From NCBI RefSeq assembly GCF_029871235.1, contig NZ_SSOM01000049.1:18696-82695 (forward strand): a stretch of 64,000 bases of DNA, written 5' to 3'. The notes beneath the pieces were generated by a model, which was not told the origin of the DNA, did not search any database, and saw only the letters and a program-made list of their open reading frames with translations. The first letter of the stretch is position 1. Each line of letters begins with the position of its first letter. Position numbers and translations under genes: made by a program. The stretch comes from Pseudomonas sp. BN411. Its GTDB lineage: Bacteria > Pseudomonadota > Gammaproteobacteria > Pseudomonadales > Pseudomonadaceae. Shown here one piece after another: positions 10,563-28,601 of the stretch.

Positions 10563-11677
10563 GGGCGTTTCACTCCGGCATCCGAAGGCTCGGCGCTTTC
10601 GATCACGCCGCCGCCGAGGCAGATTTCACCGTCGTAGAAGACCACGGATTGTCCTGGGGTGACGGCCCGCTGGGCTTCGTCGAACACCGCAACATAACCG
10701 TCTGCAGTCGCTTCCAGGGTGCAGGGCTGGTCGCTCTGGCGATAGCGCACCTTGGCCTTGAGTTGACGCGGTTGGCTGAGGTCGATGGGGTTTACCCAGT
10801 AGATTTCCGACACCTTCAGCGAGCGGGAGTAAAGCCAGGGGTTCTCGTTGCCCTGGCCGACGATCAGTACGTTGCGTGACAGGTCCTTCGCGAGGACGTA
10901 CCAGGGCTCATCGCTCGCGTCTTTCATGCCGCCGATGCCCAAGCCCTGGCGCTGGCCGATGGTGTGGTACATCAGGCCGTGATGGCGGCCTATGACGTCG
11001 CCTTCGGTGGTTTCGATGTCGCCGGGTTGTGCGGGCAGGTACTGCTTGAGGAAGTCGGTGAAGCGGCGCTCGCCGATGAAGCAGATACCGGTGGAATCCT
11101 TCTTGCGCGCGGTGGCCAGGCCGTATTTTTCGGCGATGGCGCGCACTTCGGGTTTCTCCAGCTCACCCACGGGGAACAGGGTGCGGGCGATCTGCTCGCC
11201 GCCAACCGCGTGGAGGAAGTAGCTCTGGTCCTTGTTCGGGTCCAGGCCCTTGAGCAGCTCGGTGCGTCCGTCGATGTCGCGGCGGCGTACGTAGTGGCCG
11301 GTGGCGATCAGGTCGGCGCCCAGGGAGAGGGCGTAGTCGAGGAAGGCTTTGAACTTGATCTCGCGGTTGCAGAGGATGTCCGGGTTGGGTGTGCGGCCGG
11401 CCTTGTATTCCTCAAGGAAGTGCTCGAACACATGGTCCCAATACTCGGCGGCGAAGTTCGCGGTATGCAGCTTGATACCGATGCGGTCGCACACGGCCTG
11501 GGCATCGGCCAGGTCTACCTTGGCGGTGCAGTACTCGGTGCCGTCGTCTTCGTCCCAGTTCTTCATGAACAGGCCTTCAACCTGATAGCCCTGTTCGAGC
11601 AGGAGGAGGGCGGAAACCGAGGAGTCGACGCCGCCGGACATGCCGACTATGACGCGGGTATTGGCTGGATCACGCAT
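10559..11677 (-). CDS. mnmA: tRNA-specific 2-thiouridylase MnmA
   Basis: Adds sulfur to U34 of tRNA-Glu, -Gln and -Lys, taking persulfide from the TusBCD-TusE relay encoded near 32-33 kb. The 372-residue protein has the PP-loop ATP motif SGGVDSS (residues 14-20) and the two catalytic cysteines Cys103 (NPDILCN) and Cys199 (STGICFIG). I use the ATG at 11677. A GTG four codons upstream is equally open and neither has a clear ribosome site. It overlaps hflD by 4 bp. Confidence 0.95.
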   Translation of the reverse strand: MRDPANTRVIVGMSGGVDSSVSALLLLEQGYQVEGLFMKNWDEDDGTEYCTAKVDLADAQAVCDRIGIKLHTANFAAEYWDHVFEHFLEEYKAGRTPNPDILCNREIKFKAFLDYALSLGADLIATGHYVRRRDIDGRTELLKGLDPNKDQSYFLHAVGGEQIARTLFPVGELEKPEVRAIAEKYGLATARKKDSTGICFIGERRFTDFLKQYLPAQPGDIETTEGDVIGRHHGLMYHTIGQRQGLGIGGMKDASDEPWYVLAKDLSRNVLIVGQGNENPWLYSRSLKVSEIYWVNPIDLSQPRQLKAKVRYRQSDQPCTLEATADGYVAVFDEAQRAVTPGQSVVFYDGEICLGGGVIESAEPSDAGVKRP

Positions 11678-11732
11678 GGGAATCTGCACTGGCTATTACG
11701 CAAAAGCGGAATTCTATCAGGCTGGGCGGCGT

Positions 11733-12176
11733 TCAGGCGACGCGGATCAGGCTGAGAGGGAAGCGCTCGCCTGCCAGGTAGTCATCGATGCAGAGCATGA
11801 CCAGATGGCTGCGCCAGCGATCCTTCTCGGTCAGGAGTTCTTCGCGGGTCAGCCAGCGCGGGCCGATGATGCCGTCGTCCAGCTGCTGCTCCGGGTGGTG
11901 ACGCAGCGGCTTGGCGGCGAAGCAGACGCGCTGGTAGGTCACGCCGTTGCTGGGGGCGGTGTAGAGATAGATGCCGGTGACTGCGGTCAGCTCGATCTCC
12001 CAGCCGGTTTCCTCGAAGGTTTCGCGCAGTGCGGCTTCAAGGAGAGTCTCGTTGGCTTCCAAGTGGCCGGCGGGCTGGTTGAACACGGCGCGGCCATCGG
12101 CTTCTTCCTCCACCAGAAGGAAACGGCCCTGGTCCTCGACAATGGTCGCGACGGTGATGTGGGGTTGCCAGGTCAT
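11733..12176 (-). CDS. Nudix hydrolase, NudJ-like
   Basis: A 147-residue Nudix protein. The box runs from G37 (GHLEANE) to RETFEETG at 51-58, with all metal-binding glutamates present. Its position just upstream of mnmA and its sequence style match the NudJ/YmfB phosphatase group, which in E. coli acts on thiamine pyrophosphate-type and nucleoside triphosphate substrates. Start at 12176 (MTWQPHITVA). The longer open frame runs back into the idh terminator. It ends about 55 bp before mnmA. Confidence 0.85.
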   Translation of the reverse strand: MTWQPHITVATIVEDQGRFLLVEEEADGRAVFNQPAGHLEANETLLEAALRETFEETGWEIELTAVTGIYLYTAPSNGVTYQRVCFAAKPLRHHPEQQLDDGIIGPRWLTREELLTEKDRWRSHLVMLCIDDYLAGERFPLSLIRVA

Positions 12177-12224
12177 CGGCAAGGCTCCGGAAAAAGGGGG
12201 CGACATCATAAAGCGCCGGTGGCG

Positions 12225-12257
12225 GAAAAAAGAAACCCCGGGCAATGCCCGGGGTTT
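12225..12257 (-). terminator. Rho-independent terminator of idh
   Basis: An 11-bp stem AAACCCCGGGC / GCCCGGGGTTT with a 3-nt loop (12233-12257), followed leftward by a T-rich tract (plus strand GGAAAAAAGAAA). It lies 19 nt after the idh stop. Confidence 0.85.
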
Positions 12258-12275
12258 CCTGTGTCGCTCTGTGGC

Positions 12276-14860
<2,585 letters not shown>

Positions 14861-16117
14861 ATGGGATACCAAAAGATCCAGGTGCCGGCAGTCGGTGACA
14901 AAATCACCGTCAATGCAGATATGTCCCTGAACGTACCGAACAACCCGATCATCCCGTTCATCGAGGGTGACGGCATCGGCGTCGACATCAGCCCTGTCAT
15001 GATCAAGGTAGTGGATGCCGCCGTCGCCAAGGCGTACGGCAATGCCCGCAAGATTTCCTGGATGGAAGTCTATGCCGGTGAGAAGGCCACTCAGGTCTAC
15101 GATCAGGACACCTGGCTGCCGAAAGAAACCCTCGAAGCCGTTCGCGACTACGTCGTTTCCATCAAGGGCCCGCTGACCACGCCGGTCGGTGGTGGCATTC
15201 GTTCGCTCAACGTGGCCCTGCGCCAGGAGCTCGATCTCTATGTCTGCCAGCGTCCGGTGCGCTGGTTCGAAGGCGTGCCCAGTCCGGTGAAAAAACCTGG
15301 CGACGTCGACATGGTGATATTCCGCGAGAACTCTGAAGACATTTACGCCGGCGTCGAGTGGAAGGCCGGCAGCCCCGAGGCCGAGAAGGTCATCAAGTTC
15401 CTCACCGAGGAAATGGGCGTCAAGAAGATCCGCTTCACCGAAAACTGCGGCATCGGCATCAAGCCGGTTTCCCAGGATGGCACCAAGCGCCTGGTGCGCA
15501 AGGCCCTGCAGTACGCCGTGGATAACGATCGCAGCTCCGTGACCATCGTCCACAAGGGCAACATCATGAAGTTCACCGAAGGTGCCTTCAAAGAGTGGGG
15601 CTACGAGGTCGCTCGCGACGAATTTGGCGCCGAGCTGCTGGATGGCGGGCCGTGGATGCAGTTCAAGAACCCGCACACCGGCAAGAATGTCGTGGTCAAG
15701 GACGTGATCGCCGACGCCATGCTGCAGCAGATCCTGCTGCGTCCGGCCGAGTACGACGTGATCGCCACCCTCAACCTGAACGGTGACTACCTGTCCGACG
15801 CCCTGGCGGCTGAGGTGGGTGGTATCGGCATCGCGCCCGGCGCCAACCTGTCCGACACCGTCGCCATGTTCGAAGCTACTCACGGTACCGCGCCGAAGTA
15901 TGCTGGCCAGGACAAGGTGAACCCGGGTTCGGTCATCCTCTCCGCCGAGATGATGCTGCGCCACATGGGCTGGACCGAAGCTGCTGACCTGATCATCAAG
16001 GGCACCAACGGTGCTATCGCCGCGAAGACCGTGACCTACGACTTCGAGCGTCTGATGGATGGCGCCAAGCTGCTGTCGTGCTCCGGGTTCGGCGACGCCC
16101 TCATTGCTCATATGTGA
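14861..16117 (+). CDS. icd: NADP-dependent isocitrate dehydrogenase (dimeric)
   Basis: The TCA-cycle isocitrate dehydrogenase, 418 residues, cytosolic homodimer. The isopropylmalate/isocitrate dehydrogenase signature starts [15 protein letters not shown] near residue 306. Ser115 in [12 protein letters not shown] matches the serine that AceK phosphorylates in E. coli to divert isocitrate into the glyoxylate shunt, so control by AceK is likely (family knowledge). The ribosome site is GGAG 6 nt upstream. A strong terminator follows. Confidence 0.97.
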   Translation: MGYQKIQVPAVGDKITVNADMSLNVPNNPIIPFIEGDGIGVDISPVMIKVVDAAVAKAYGNARKISWMEVYAGEKATQVYDQDTWLPKETLEAVRDYVVSIKGPLTTPVGGGIRSLNVALRQELDLYVCQRPVRWFEGVPSPVKKPGDVDMVIFRENSEDIYAGVEWKAGSPEAEKVIKFLTEEMGVKKIRFTENCGIGIKPVSQDGTKRLVRKALQYAVDNDRSSVTIVHKGNIMKFTEGAFKEWGYEVARDEFGAELLDGGPWMQFKNPHTGKNVVVKDVIADAMLQQILLRPAEYDVIATLNLNGDYLSDALAAEVGGIGIAPGANLSDTVAMFEATHGTAPKYAGQDKVNPGSVILSAEMMLRHMGWTEAADLIIKGTNGAIAAKTVTYDFERLMDGAKLLSCSGFGDALIAHM

Positions 16118-16134
16118 GTCAGAAGGCGGACACG

Positions 16135-16164
16135 AAAAGGCCGGTCATCTGACCGGCCTTTTTT
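16135..16164 (+). terminator. Rho-independent terminator of icd
   Basis: Stem AAAAGGCCGGTC / GACCGGCCTTTT with a T-run, 17 nt past the icd stop. The A-rich left arm could also let it serve cspD from the other side. Confidence 0.88.
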
Positions 16165-16184
16165 ATGCCCATATATTGCGGGGC

Positions 16185-16448
16185 TCAAACTTCTACCGTG
16201 CTGCCCTGGGGTTGGCTGATTGAGGCAGGTGCTTCGGTGGTGGCCGTGACCGGGCGAATATTCACGGCGTGTAGCCCTTTCGGGCCCTGGATGATATCGA
16301 AGCTTACCGGCTGTCCAGCCTTTAGCGTCTTGTAGCCGTCCATCTGGATGGCCGAATAGTGGGCGAACAGGTCCTCATCTCGGCCTTCGGCGAGGATGAA
16401 TCCATAGCCTTTGGCGTTGTTGAACCACTTGACCTTACCGCTAAGCAT
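16185..16448 (-). CDS. cspD: Cold-shock-like protein CspD
   Basis: An 87-residue single cold-shock domain that binds single-stranded nucleic acid. RNP1 is KGYGFI (residues 13-18) and RNP2 is DLFAHY (26-31). A short polar tail distinguishes it from 70-residue CspA paralogues. The divergent neighbour clpS, as in E. coli and Pseudomonas, supports CspD, a stationary-phase replication inhibitor in E. coli. Start at 16448 (MLSGKVKWF). The six earlier open codons lack support. Confidence 0.92.
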   Translation of the reverse strand: MLSGKVKWFNNAKGYGFILAEGRDEDLFAHYSAIQMDGYKTLKAGQPVSFDIIQGPKGLHAVNIRPVTATTEAPASISQPQGSTVEV

Positions 16449-16677
16449 GCTGATATCCCTCTGCAAAGGACTCCATCACTGGAGTATCATCCACTTCGAC
16501 TCCATGCCCTGAAGGCCGCCATGGCCGCGCGCATGGAACCCCTGATACCCGAAGACGGGTATCCACTGGTTGTAACACCGTTTTGCCGTTAGTCAAGGCG
16601 TTCCCCGTAACGCCTGAGAAACGGATCAAAGTCTTTCCAGTAGCCGTTTTCATTCATCCATGACCTTTATTTCCAGC

Positions 16678-17040
16678 ATGCATGCAAGCAGCCAGATTCG
16701 ACTAACATTCAATCAGGACAGTCCGCAGCATCATGAGGACGACTCCACGGGCCTGGCGGTGCAGGAAGCGAAACCGGCCCTGCAGGCGCCACCTATGTAT
16801 AAGGTGGTGATGTTTAACGATGACTACACCCCTATGGATTTTGTGGTCGAGGTGCTCGAGACGTTCTTCGGTATGAACCGGGAACTCGCCACCAAGATCA
16901 TGCTGACCGTGCATACGGAGGGTCGGGCGGTTTGTGGCGTGTTCACTCGCGACATCGCCGAAACCAAGGCCATGCAGGTCAATCAATATGCGAGAGAGAG
17001 CCAGCATCCGCTGCTCTGTGAGATCGAGAAGGACGGTTAA
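16678..17040 (+). CDS. clpS: ClpS, N-degron adaptor for ClpAP
   Basis: Binds proteins with N-terminal Leu, Phe, Tyr or Trp and hands them to ClpA. The core has [21 protein letters not shown] and a [17 protein letters not shown] helix, with the family's recognition residues (NDD, the His of VHTEG). I chose the ATG at 16678 (120 residues, MHASSQIRL). An in-frame ATG at 16660 is possible and neither has a strong ribosome site. It lies 28 bp before clpA and is surely in one operon with it. Bpt and aat, which make N-degrons, lie 3 kb away. Confidence 0.93.
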   Translation: MHASSQIRLTFNQDSPQHHEDDSTGLAVQEAKPALQAPPMYKVVMFNDDYTPMDFVVEVLETFFGMNRELATKIMLTVHTEGRAVCGVFTRDIAETKAMQVNQYARESQHPLLCEIEKDG

Positions 17041-17068
17041 CGCCGCCGCTTGGGTATGAGGTGAAGCC

Positions 17069-19339
17069 ATGTTGAACCGCGAGCTCGAAGTCACCCTCAA
17101 TCTTGCCTTCAAGGAGGCCCGCGCCAAGCGCCACGAATTCATGACGGTCGAGCACTTGTTGCTCGCACTGCTGGATAACGAAGCCGCTGCCACCGTATTG
17201 CGTGCATGCGGCGCGAACATGGACAAACTGCGGCACGACCTGCAGGAGTTCATCGATTCCACCACCCCGCTGATTCCGCAGCACGACGAAGACCGTGAAA
17301 CCCAGCCCACGCTCGGATTCCAGCGCGTTCTGCAGCGCGCGGTATTCCACGTGCAGAGTTCCGGGAAGCGTGAAGTCACTGGCGCCAACGTATTGGTCGC
17401 CATCTTCAGCGAGCAGGAGAGCCAGGCCGTATTCCTGCTGAAGCAGCAGAGCGTGGCTCGTATCGACGTCGTCAACTACATCGCCCATGGCATCTCCAAG
17501 GTGCCGGGCCATGGCGAGCAGCACGAACACGACCAGGAGATGCAGGACGAGGAGGGCGGCGAAGCCTCCGCGTCCGGCCATCCGCTGGATGCCTATGCCA
17601 GCAACCTCAACGAGCTGGCACGCATGGGGCGGATTGATCCGCTGGTTGGTCGTGAGCTCGAAGTAGAGCGCGTTGCCCAGATTCTGGCGCGTCGCCGCAA
17701 GAACAATCCGCTGCTGGTCGGTGAGGCCGGTGTCGGCAAGACTGCGATCGCCGAAGGCCTGGCCAAGCGCATCGTCGACAATCAGGTGCCTGACCTGCTG
17801 GCCGACAGCGTGGTCTATTCCCTGGATCTCGGTGCACTGTTGGCGGGAACCAAGTATCGCGGTGACTTCGAGAAGCGCTTCAAGGCGCTGCTCAATGAGC
17901 TGCGCAAACGCCCGCACGCCATCCTCTTCATCGATGAAATCCACACCATCATTGGTGCGGGAGCAGCGTCGGGCGGGGTGATGGATGCGTCGAACCTCCT
18001 CAAACCGCTGCTTTCTTCCGGCGAGATCCGTTGCATCGGCTCCACTACCTTCCAGGAGTTCCGCGGCATTTTCGAGAAGGATCGGGCGCTGGCGCGGCGC
18101 TTCCAGAAAGTCGACGTGACAGAGCCGTCGGTCGAGGACACCGTGGGTATCCTCAAGGGGCTCAAGGCGCGCTTCGAGCAGCATCACCACATCGAGTACA
18201 GCGATGAGGCGCTGCGTGCCGCGGCTGAACTGGCGGCGCGCTACATCAACGACCGGCACATGCCCGACAAGGCAATCGATGTGATTGACGAAGCCGGCGC
18301 CTACCAGCGTCTGCAGCCGGAAGAGAAGCGCGCCAAGCGTATCGAAGTGGCGCAGGTCGAAGACATTGTGGCCAAGATCGCGCGGATTCCTCCAAAACAC
18401 GTCACCAGCTCCGACAAGGAACTGCTGCGTAACCTGGAGCGCGACCTGAAGCTGACGGTGTTCGGCCAGGACGCCGCCATCGATTCCCTGTCGACCGCCA
18501 TCAAGCTTTCCCGTGCGGGCCTCAAGTCTCCGGACAAGCCGGTAGGTTCCTTCCTGTTCGCCGGCCCCACCGGTGTGGGCAAGACCGAAGTGGCGCGCCA
18601 GTTGGCGAAGGCGATGGGTATCGAGTTGCTTCGCTTCGATATGTCCGAGTACATGGAGCGCCACACCGTTTCGCGTCTGATCGGTGCACCTCCGGGGTAT
18701 GTCGGTTTCGACCAGGGCGGCCTGCTGACCGAGGCCATCACCAAGATGCCGCACTGCGTGTTGCTGCTGGATGAGATCGAAAAGGCTCACCCGGAAGTCT
18801 TCAACCTGCTGCTGCAGGTGATGGACCACGGCACTCTGACCGACAACAACGGTCGCAAGGCGGACTTCCGTAACGTGATCCTGATCATGACCACCAACGC
18901 CGGCGCCGAAACTGCTGCGCGGGCTTCCATTGGTTTCACCCTGCAGGATCACTCCTCGGATGCCATGGAAGTCATTCGCAAGAGCTTCACGCCGGAATTC
19001 CGCAACCGCCTGGATACCATCATCCAGTTCGGCCGCCTGAGCCACGAAGTCATCAAAAACGTCGTGGACAAGTTCCTCACGGAGCTGCAGGCCCAGTTGG
19101 AAGACAAGCGCGTGCAGTTGGTTGTCAGTGATGAGGCGCGCGGTTGGCTGGCTGAGCGTGGCTACGATGCGCAAATGGGGGCTCGGCCCATGGCGCGCCT
19201 GATCCAGGACAAGATCAAGCGCCCGCTGGCGGAGGAAATCCTGTTTGGCGAACTGGCCGAGCACGGCGGAGTGGTGCACGTCGACGTCAAGGACGAGGAG
19301 CTCAGCTTCGAGTTCGAAACCACTGCAGAGATGGCCTGA
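17069..19339 (+). CDS. clpA: ATP-dependent Clp protease unfoldase subunit ClpA
   Basis: A 756-residue AAA+ unfoldase feeding ClpP. The order is: N-terminal repeat domain (1-140) that binds ClpS, an acidic linker, D1 with Walker A GEAGVGKT (218-225) and Walker B ILFIDE, and D2 with GPTGVGKT (499-506) and [11 protein letters not shown]. The C-terminal half has an IGF loop (ASIGFT) for docking on ClpP. The ribosome site GAGGTGAAGCC precedes the ATG. Length and domains are normal. Confidence 0.97.
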   Translation: MLNRELEVTLNLAFKEARAKRHEFMTVEHLLLALLDNEAAATVLRACGANMDKLRHDLQEFIDSTTPLIPQHDEDRETQPTLGFQRVLQRAVFHVQSSGKREVTGANVLVAIFSEQESQAVFLLKQQSVARIDVVNYIAHGISKVPGHGEQHEHDQEMQDEEGGEASASGHPLDAYASNLNELARMGRIDPLVGRELEVERVAQILARRRKNNPLLVGEAGVGKTAIAEGLAKRIVDNQVPDLLADSVVYSLDLGALLAGTKYRGDFEKRFKALLNELRKRPHAILFIDEIHTIIGAGAASGGVMDASNLLKPLLSSGEIRCIGSTTFQEFRGIFEKDRALARRFQKVDVTEPSVEDTVGILKGLKARFEQHHHIEYSDEALRAAAELAARYINDRHMPDKAIDVIDEAGAYQRLQPEEKRAKRIEVAQVEDIVAKIARIPPKHVTSSDKELLRNLERDLKLTVFGQDAAIDSLSTAIKLSRAGLKSPDKPVGSFLFAGPTGVGKTEVARQLAKAMGIELLRFDMSEYMERHTVSRLIGAPPGYVGFDQGGLLTEAITKMPHCVLLLDEIEKAHPEVFNLLLQVMDHGTLTDNNGRKADFRNVILIMTTNAGAETAARASIGFTLQDHSSDAMEVIRKSFTPEFRNRLDTIIQFGRLSHEVIKNVVDKFLTELQAQLEDKRVQLVVSDEARGWLAERGYDAQMGARPMARLIQDKIKRPLAEEILFGELAEHGGVVHVDVKDEELSFEFETTAEMA

Positions 19340-19350
19340 CGGCCATCCAC

Positions 19351-19380
19351 AAAAAAGCCCGGCAGATGCCGGGCTTTTTT
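19351..19380. terminator. Bidirectional terminator between clpA and infA
   Basis: A perfect hairpin, AAAAAAGCCCGGC / GCCGGGCTTTTTT, with A and T runs on both sides. It can end clpA (+) and infA (-), which converge here. Confidence 0.9.
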
Positions 19381-19392
19381 ATGACCATTCGA

Positions 19393-19611
19393 TCAACGGG
19401 CGCGGTAGGTGATGCGGCCCTTGCTCAGATCGTACGGCGTCAGCTCGACGCGAACTTTATCGCCGGTGAGGATGCGGATGTAATTCTTGCGCATCTTGCC
19501 GGAAATGTGCGCGGTGACGACGTGCCCATTTTCCAACTCCACACGGAACATGGTGTTGGGCAGGGTGTCGATGACAGTGCCTTCCATTTCGAAGCTGTCT
19601 TCTTTCGACAT
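19393..19611 (-). CDS. infA: Translation initiation factor IF-1
   Basis: A 72-residue S1-like OB-fold factor that sits in the ribosomal A site during initiation. The sequence [19 protein letters not shown] ... [20 protein letters not shown] is textbook IF-1. Start at 19611 with GAGGG upstream. An earlier open stretch of 18 codons is not conserved. It lies next to the N-degron genes, as in many gammaproteobacteria. Confidence 0.97.
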   Translation of the reverse strand: MSKEDSFEMEGTVIDTLPNTMFRVELENGHVVTAHISGKMRKNYIRILTGDKVRVELTPYDLSKGRITYRAR

Positions 19612-19711
19612 GCAGTAAAGCCCTCGGTATTCAATGATGGGCCCTGCCGCAGAGGCGGCGGGCAAAAACGGCGTGCATTGTGCCCGAAAACAGCACCGCT
19701 CGCCAAGGGCT

Positions 19712-20419
19712 TCAGCTAAGCGTCACCCAGCGCTGATTGACGAACAGCTCGATAGGCCGGTACTGGGTCTTGTAGTTCATCTTCCTGCAGTTCTTGATCC
19801 AGTAGCCGAGATAGACGGCCTGCAGGCCGAGGCGAGCGGTTTCGCCGATCTGCCAGAGGATGGCATAGCGGCCAAGGCTGCGACGCTCCTCGTCGGGGTC
19901 GTAGAAGGTGTAGACCGCTGAAAGCCCATTGGGCAGGACGTCCGTGACGGCCACCGCCTTCAATGTGCCGTTGAGGCGGAATTCGTAGAAGCGGGAAAAG
20001 GGCAGGTCGCGCACCAGGAAGGTGGAGAACTGGTCGCGGCTGGGCGGATACATGTCGCCGTCGGCGTGGCGCTGCTCGATGTATCGGACGTAGAGCGCGT
20101 AGTACTCCTCGGTAAATGCCGGGCGTACGGCGATCACGGTGAGGTCCGCGTTGCGCTTGAGGATGCGCTTCTGCTGGCGATTGGGGATGAACTGATCGGC
20201 CGGAATGCGCGCCGGTACGCAGGCATTGCAACGCTGGCAGTGGGGGCGGTAGAGGTGGTCGCCGCTGCGGCGGAAACCCATTTCCGAGAGTTCGGCATAG
20301 ACGTCCACGTCCATGGGCTGGCTGGGGTCGAGGAACAGAGTGGTGGCCTGCTCCTCGGGCAAGTAGCTGCATGGATGCGGTTGAGTGGCGTAAAACTTGA
20401 GACGAGCCAGCTCGGTCAT
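19712..20419 (-). CDS. bpt: Aspartate/glutamate leucyltransferase Bpt (ATE)
   Basis: Transfers leucine from Leu-tRNA to proteins with N-terminal Asp or Glu, making them ClpS/ClpA substrates. The 235-residue protein begins [21 protein letters not shown], with the conserved N-terminal Cys and a CQRCNACVP cluster, as in arginyl-transferase relatives. Start at 20419; the two earlier codons are less likely. It lies downstream of aat on the same strand, about 50 bp apart. Confidence 0.94.
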   Translation of the reverse strand: MTELARLKFYATQPHPCSYLPEEQATTLFLDPSQPMDVDVYAELSEMGFRRSGDHLYRPHCQRCNACVPARIPADQFIPNRQQKRILKRNADLTVIAVRPAFTEEYYALYVRYIEQRHADGDMYPPSRDQFSTFLVRDLPFSRFYEFRLNGTLKAVAVTDVLPNGLSAVYTFYDPDEERRSLGRYAILWQIGETARLGLQAVYLGYWIKNCRKMNYKTQYRPIELFVNQRWVTLS

Positions 20420-20473
20420 GATCAACCCCCGGGGGAACCCTTCAGCAAGTGTATGTCAGGCTGCGGGGCTCGC

Positions 20474-21154
20474 CTAGGCGATCCAGTCAGCGACGTTCGG
20501 CTGGTCGAGGTAGAGCTGCAGGTGGCGGGCGAACTTCTCGCGGCTGATGGTGCGGGCGCCAAAACTCTGCAGGTGCTGGGTGGGCATCTGGCAATCGATG
20601 AGTACGAATCCCCACTTGTGCAGGTGCTGCACGAGGGTGGCAAAGCCGACCTTAGAGGCGTTGTCGACCCTGCTGAACATGGATTCACCGAAGAACAGCT
20701 TGCCCATGGCGAGGCCATACAGGCCGCCGACGAGCTTGTCGTCTTGCCAGACTTCCACGGAATGCGCCACGCCCCGGTGGTGTAGTTCGACATAGGCGGA
20801 CTGCATGGACGAGGTGATCCAGGTGCCGTCGGCGTAGCTGCGCGGCTCGGCGCAGCCTTCGATGACCGCGGGGAATGCCTGATCGAAGGTCACCCGGAAG
20901 CGATTCTGGCGCATCAGCTTGGAAAGGCTGCGGGAGATATGGATCTCCTGCGGTGGCAACACGGTCCGTGGATCGGGAGACCACCATAGGATGGGTTGGC
21001 CTTCCTGGTACCAGGGGAAGCAGCCGTGGCGATAAGCCTGGATCAGTCGCTCAGGCGACAGGTCGCCGCCGGCCGCGAGCAGGCCGTTGGGTTCGCGCAT
21101 GGCGCGCCCGAGTGGCGGGAAGTCGAGAGCGTCGCGTTGCAGCCAGGTGAGCAT
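20474..21154 (-). CDS. aat: Leucyl/phenylalanyl-tRNA-protein transferase
   Basis: Adds Leu or Phe to N-terminal Arg or Lys, the other bacterial route to N-degrons. The 226-residue protein has the family's opening ([19 protein letters not shown]), the segment [25 protein letters not shown] and ILWWSPDPR. Length is normal. It is followed by bpt and preceded by trxB behind a hairpin. With clpS and clpA it completes a compact N-degron locus. Confidence 0.96.
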   Translation of the reverse strand: MLTWLQRDALDFPPLGRAMREPNGLLAAGGDLSPERLIQAYRHGCFPWYQEGQPILWWSPDPRTVLPPQEIHISRSLSKLMRQNRFRVTFDQAFPAVIEGCAEPRSYADGTWITSSMQSAYVELHHRGVAHSVEVWQDDKLVGGLYGLAMGKLFFGESMFSRVDNASKVGFATLVQHLHKWGFVLIDCQMPTQHLQSFGARTISREKFARHLQLYLDQPNVADWIA

Positions 21155-21166
21155 GGAGGAGGGGAG

Positions 21167-21186
21167 GGCGGACCCGAAGGTCCGCC
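21167..21186 (-). terminator. UUCG-loop hairpin between trxB and aat
   Basis: An 8-bp stem GGCGGACC / GGTCCGCC with loop CGAA (TTCG on the transcribed leftward strand). There is no T tract behind it, so it may be an attenuator or RNA-stability hairpin and not a full terminator. Confidence 0.45.
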
Positions 21187-21193
21187 GTGCCTG

Positions 21194-22222
<1,029 letters not shown>

Positions 22223-22410
22223 CTACACCGAAGCGCGAGACGTCGCCAAAACGCCGGAGCGACAATCCGTTCCCACATGGCGTCGCGCGGGCAAATCCGT
22301 ACAATGGGCCACGTTCCGAATGGGTTGGAGCCCGTGATGGCACACTGCCTGGCGGACTTTCACCCTCGACCGACTCTTGAACGCGCCACGGGCGCAGGAA
22401 AAGACGCGTT

Positions 22411-24819
<2,409 letters not shown>

Positions 24820-24848
24820 TCCGAAACGGATTTTTGACGAGGATTTCC

Positions 24849-25475
24849 ATGCGACTGATCCGCATGCTCATGGTGGCCGTACTTGGTCTGGCCGCCCTGA
24901 ACGCCCAGGCTGATGACAACGTGGCCATCAACCGCCTGACTGAAATGCTGAACAAGGCCCAGACCATCACGGGTCGCTTCTCCCAACTGACGCTGGACGG
25001 CTCCGGTACCCAGCTGCAGGAAACTTCCGGCGAGTTGTCGCTCAAGCGTCCAGGGCTCTTCCGTTGGCACACCGATGCGCCAATGGAGCAATTGCTGGTG
25101 TCCAATGGTGAAAAGGTTTGGCTCTATGACCCGGACCTGCAACAGGTGACCATCCAGACCCTGGACCAGCGCCTGACTCACACTCCGGCGCTGCTGCTGT
25201 CCGGTGACGTCTCGAAGATCAGCGAGAATTTCGAGATCACCCACAAGGAAGGCGGCGACGTGGTGGACTTCATCCTCAAGCCCAAGGCCAAGGACACCCT
25301 GTTTGACACTCTGCGACTGTCGTTCCGCAATGGCGTGATCAATGACATGCAGCTGATCGACAGCGTTGGCCAGCGCACCAACATCCTCTTCCTTGGGATC
25401 AAGATGAACCAGGCAATCGACGCCGCGCAGTTCAACTTCCAGATTCCGGAAGGCGCCGACGTCATCCAGGAATAA
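24849..25475 (+). CDS. lolA: Outer-membrane lipoprotein carrier protein LolA
   Basis: A periplasmic chaperone that carries lipoproteins from LolCDE to LolB. The 208-residue precursor has a signal peptide [21 protein letters not shown]. The mature part shows the LolA signature [13 protein letters not shown] and [20 protein letters not shown]. Start at 24849 with GAGGA upstream; five earlier codons are open but unsupported. It lies 29 bp after ftsK and 12 bp before rarA, a conserved ftsK-lolA-rarA order. Confidence 0.95.
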   Translation: MRLIRMLMVAVLGLAALNAQADDNVAINRLTEMLNKAQTITGRFSQLTLDGSGTQLQETSGELSLKRPGLFRWHTDAPMEQLLVSNGEKVWLYDPDLQQVTIQTLDQRLTHTPALLLSGDVSKISENFEITHKEGGDVVDFILKPKAKDTLFDTLRLSFRNGVINDMQLIDSVGQRTNILFLGIKMNQAIDAAQFNFQIPEGADVIQE

Positions 25476-25487
25476 GCTGTAACGCCC

Positions 25488-26809
25488 ATGGACCTCTTCC
25501 GCTCCGAACCCATCGCCCAGCCGCTGGCGGCGCGCTTGCGAGCCGCTAGCCTGGACGAGTACGTCGGTCAGGAGCACCTGCTGGCGCCAGGCAAGCCGCT
25601 TCGCGAGGCCCTGGAGCAGGGCGCGCTGCACTCGATGATCTTCTGGGGGCCGCCGGGGGTGGGCAAGACCACCCTGGCCAAGCTGCTGGCACAGGTCACC
25701 GACGCTCATTTCGAAACCATCTCGGCTGTGCTGTCCGGGGTGAAGGAAATCCGCCAGTCGGTGGAAATGGCAAAGCAGCAGGCTGCCCAGTACGGTCGCC
25801 GCACCATCCTCTTCGTGGACGAGGTGCACCGCTTCAACAAGTCCCAGCAGGACGCCTTTCTGCCCTACGTGGAAGACGGCACCCTGATCTTCATCGGCGC
25901 CACCACCGAGAACCCCTCCTTCGAGCTCAACAACGCGCTGTTGTCCCGCGCTCGCGTCTACGTGCTGAAGAGCCTGGATGAGGTTGCGCTACGCAAGCTG
26001 GTGGCCCGCGCCCTGAACGAGGACAAGGGGCTAGGCAAGCGCCAGCTGAGCCTGCCGGACGAGAGCTTTTCCATTCTCATGGCAGCTGCCGACGGCGATG
26101 GCCGGCGTCTGCTCAATCTGCTGGAAAACGCGGCGGACCTCGCCGAAGACGGCGGTGAGATTGGCGCCGAATTGCTGCAAAACCTGCTGGGAGATAGCCG
26201 TCGCCGCTTCGACAAGGGTGGCGAGGCGTTCTACGACCAGATTTCCGCCCTGCACAAATCGGTGCGTGGCTCCGACCCGGATGCCGCGCTCTACTGGTAC
26301 GCACGCATGCTCGACGGCGGTTGTGATCCGCTGTACATCGCGCGTCGGGTCGTGCGCATGGCCAGCGAAGACATCGGCAATGCCGACCCGCGCGCCCTGA
26401 GCCTTTGCCTGTCCGCCTGGGATGTCCAGGAGCGCCTCGGGAGCCCCGAAGGCGAACTGGCCGTCGCCCAGGCCATCACCTATTTGGCTTGCGCGCCGAA
26501 GAGCAACGCTGTCTACATGGCCTTCAAGGCTGCCATGCGCGACGCTGCCGAGAACGGTTCGCTGGAAGTGCCGCTGCACCTGCGTAATGCTCCGACCAAG
26601 CTGATGAAGCAACTGGGCTATGGCGAGGAGTATCGTTATGCCCATGACGAGCCGGATGCCTATGCGGCGGGGGAAGACTACTTCCCCGACCAGCTCGAGC
26701 CACGGCAGTACTACCAACCGGTACCGCGCGGCCTGGAGTTGAAGATCCGCGACAAGCTGCAGCACCTGAAGAACCTGGACCGCAGCAGTCCCTGGCAACG
26801 GAGAAAGTC

Positions 26810-26813
<4 letters not shown>
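25488..26813 (+). CDS. rarA: Replication-associated recombination protein A (RarA/MgsA)
   Basis: A 441-residue AAA+ ATPase acting at stalled forks and single-strand gaps. Walker A is GPPGVGKT (54-61), Walker B FVDEVHRF, sensor GATTENPSF; the C-terminal tetramerisation part includes [14 protein letters not shown] and [11 protein letters not shown]. Length is normal. Its last codons overlap the crcB start. Confidence 0.95.
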
Positions 26814-28481
<1,668 letters not shown>

Positions 28482-28489
28482 TTGCTTTT

Positions 28490-28507
28490 CCCCTGTTATG
28501 GCAGGGG
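28490..28507 (+). terminator. Weak hairpin after serS
   Basis: Stem CCCCTG / CAGGGG with a 6-nt loop, 8 nt past the serS stop and followed only by TTG. It may be a weak terminator. cysG could still be reached by read-through. Confidence 0.4.
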
Positions 28508-28601
28508 TTGCGCAACGTCCTACCGCCCGCGTCGTAGCCAGGCTGCACGCGGGCGGTGACCATTCAAGCTCCACCACCCGTTATTGCTAGAAGGCGCTGC
28601 T

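Noticed and set aside
16979..19279. Leftward open frame opposite clpA
   Set aside because: clpA is certain from both Walker motifs; the opposite frame is His/Arg/Gln-rich shadow.
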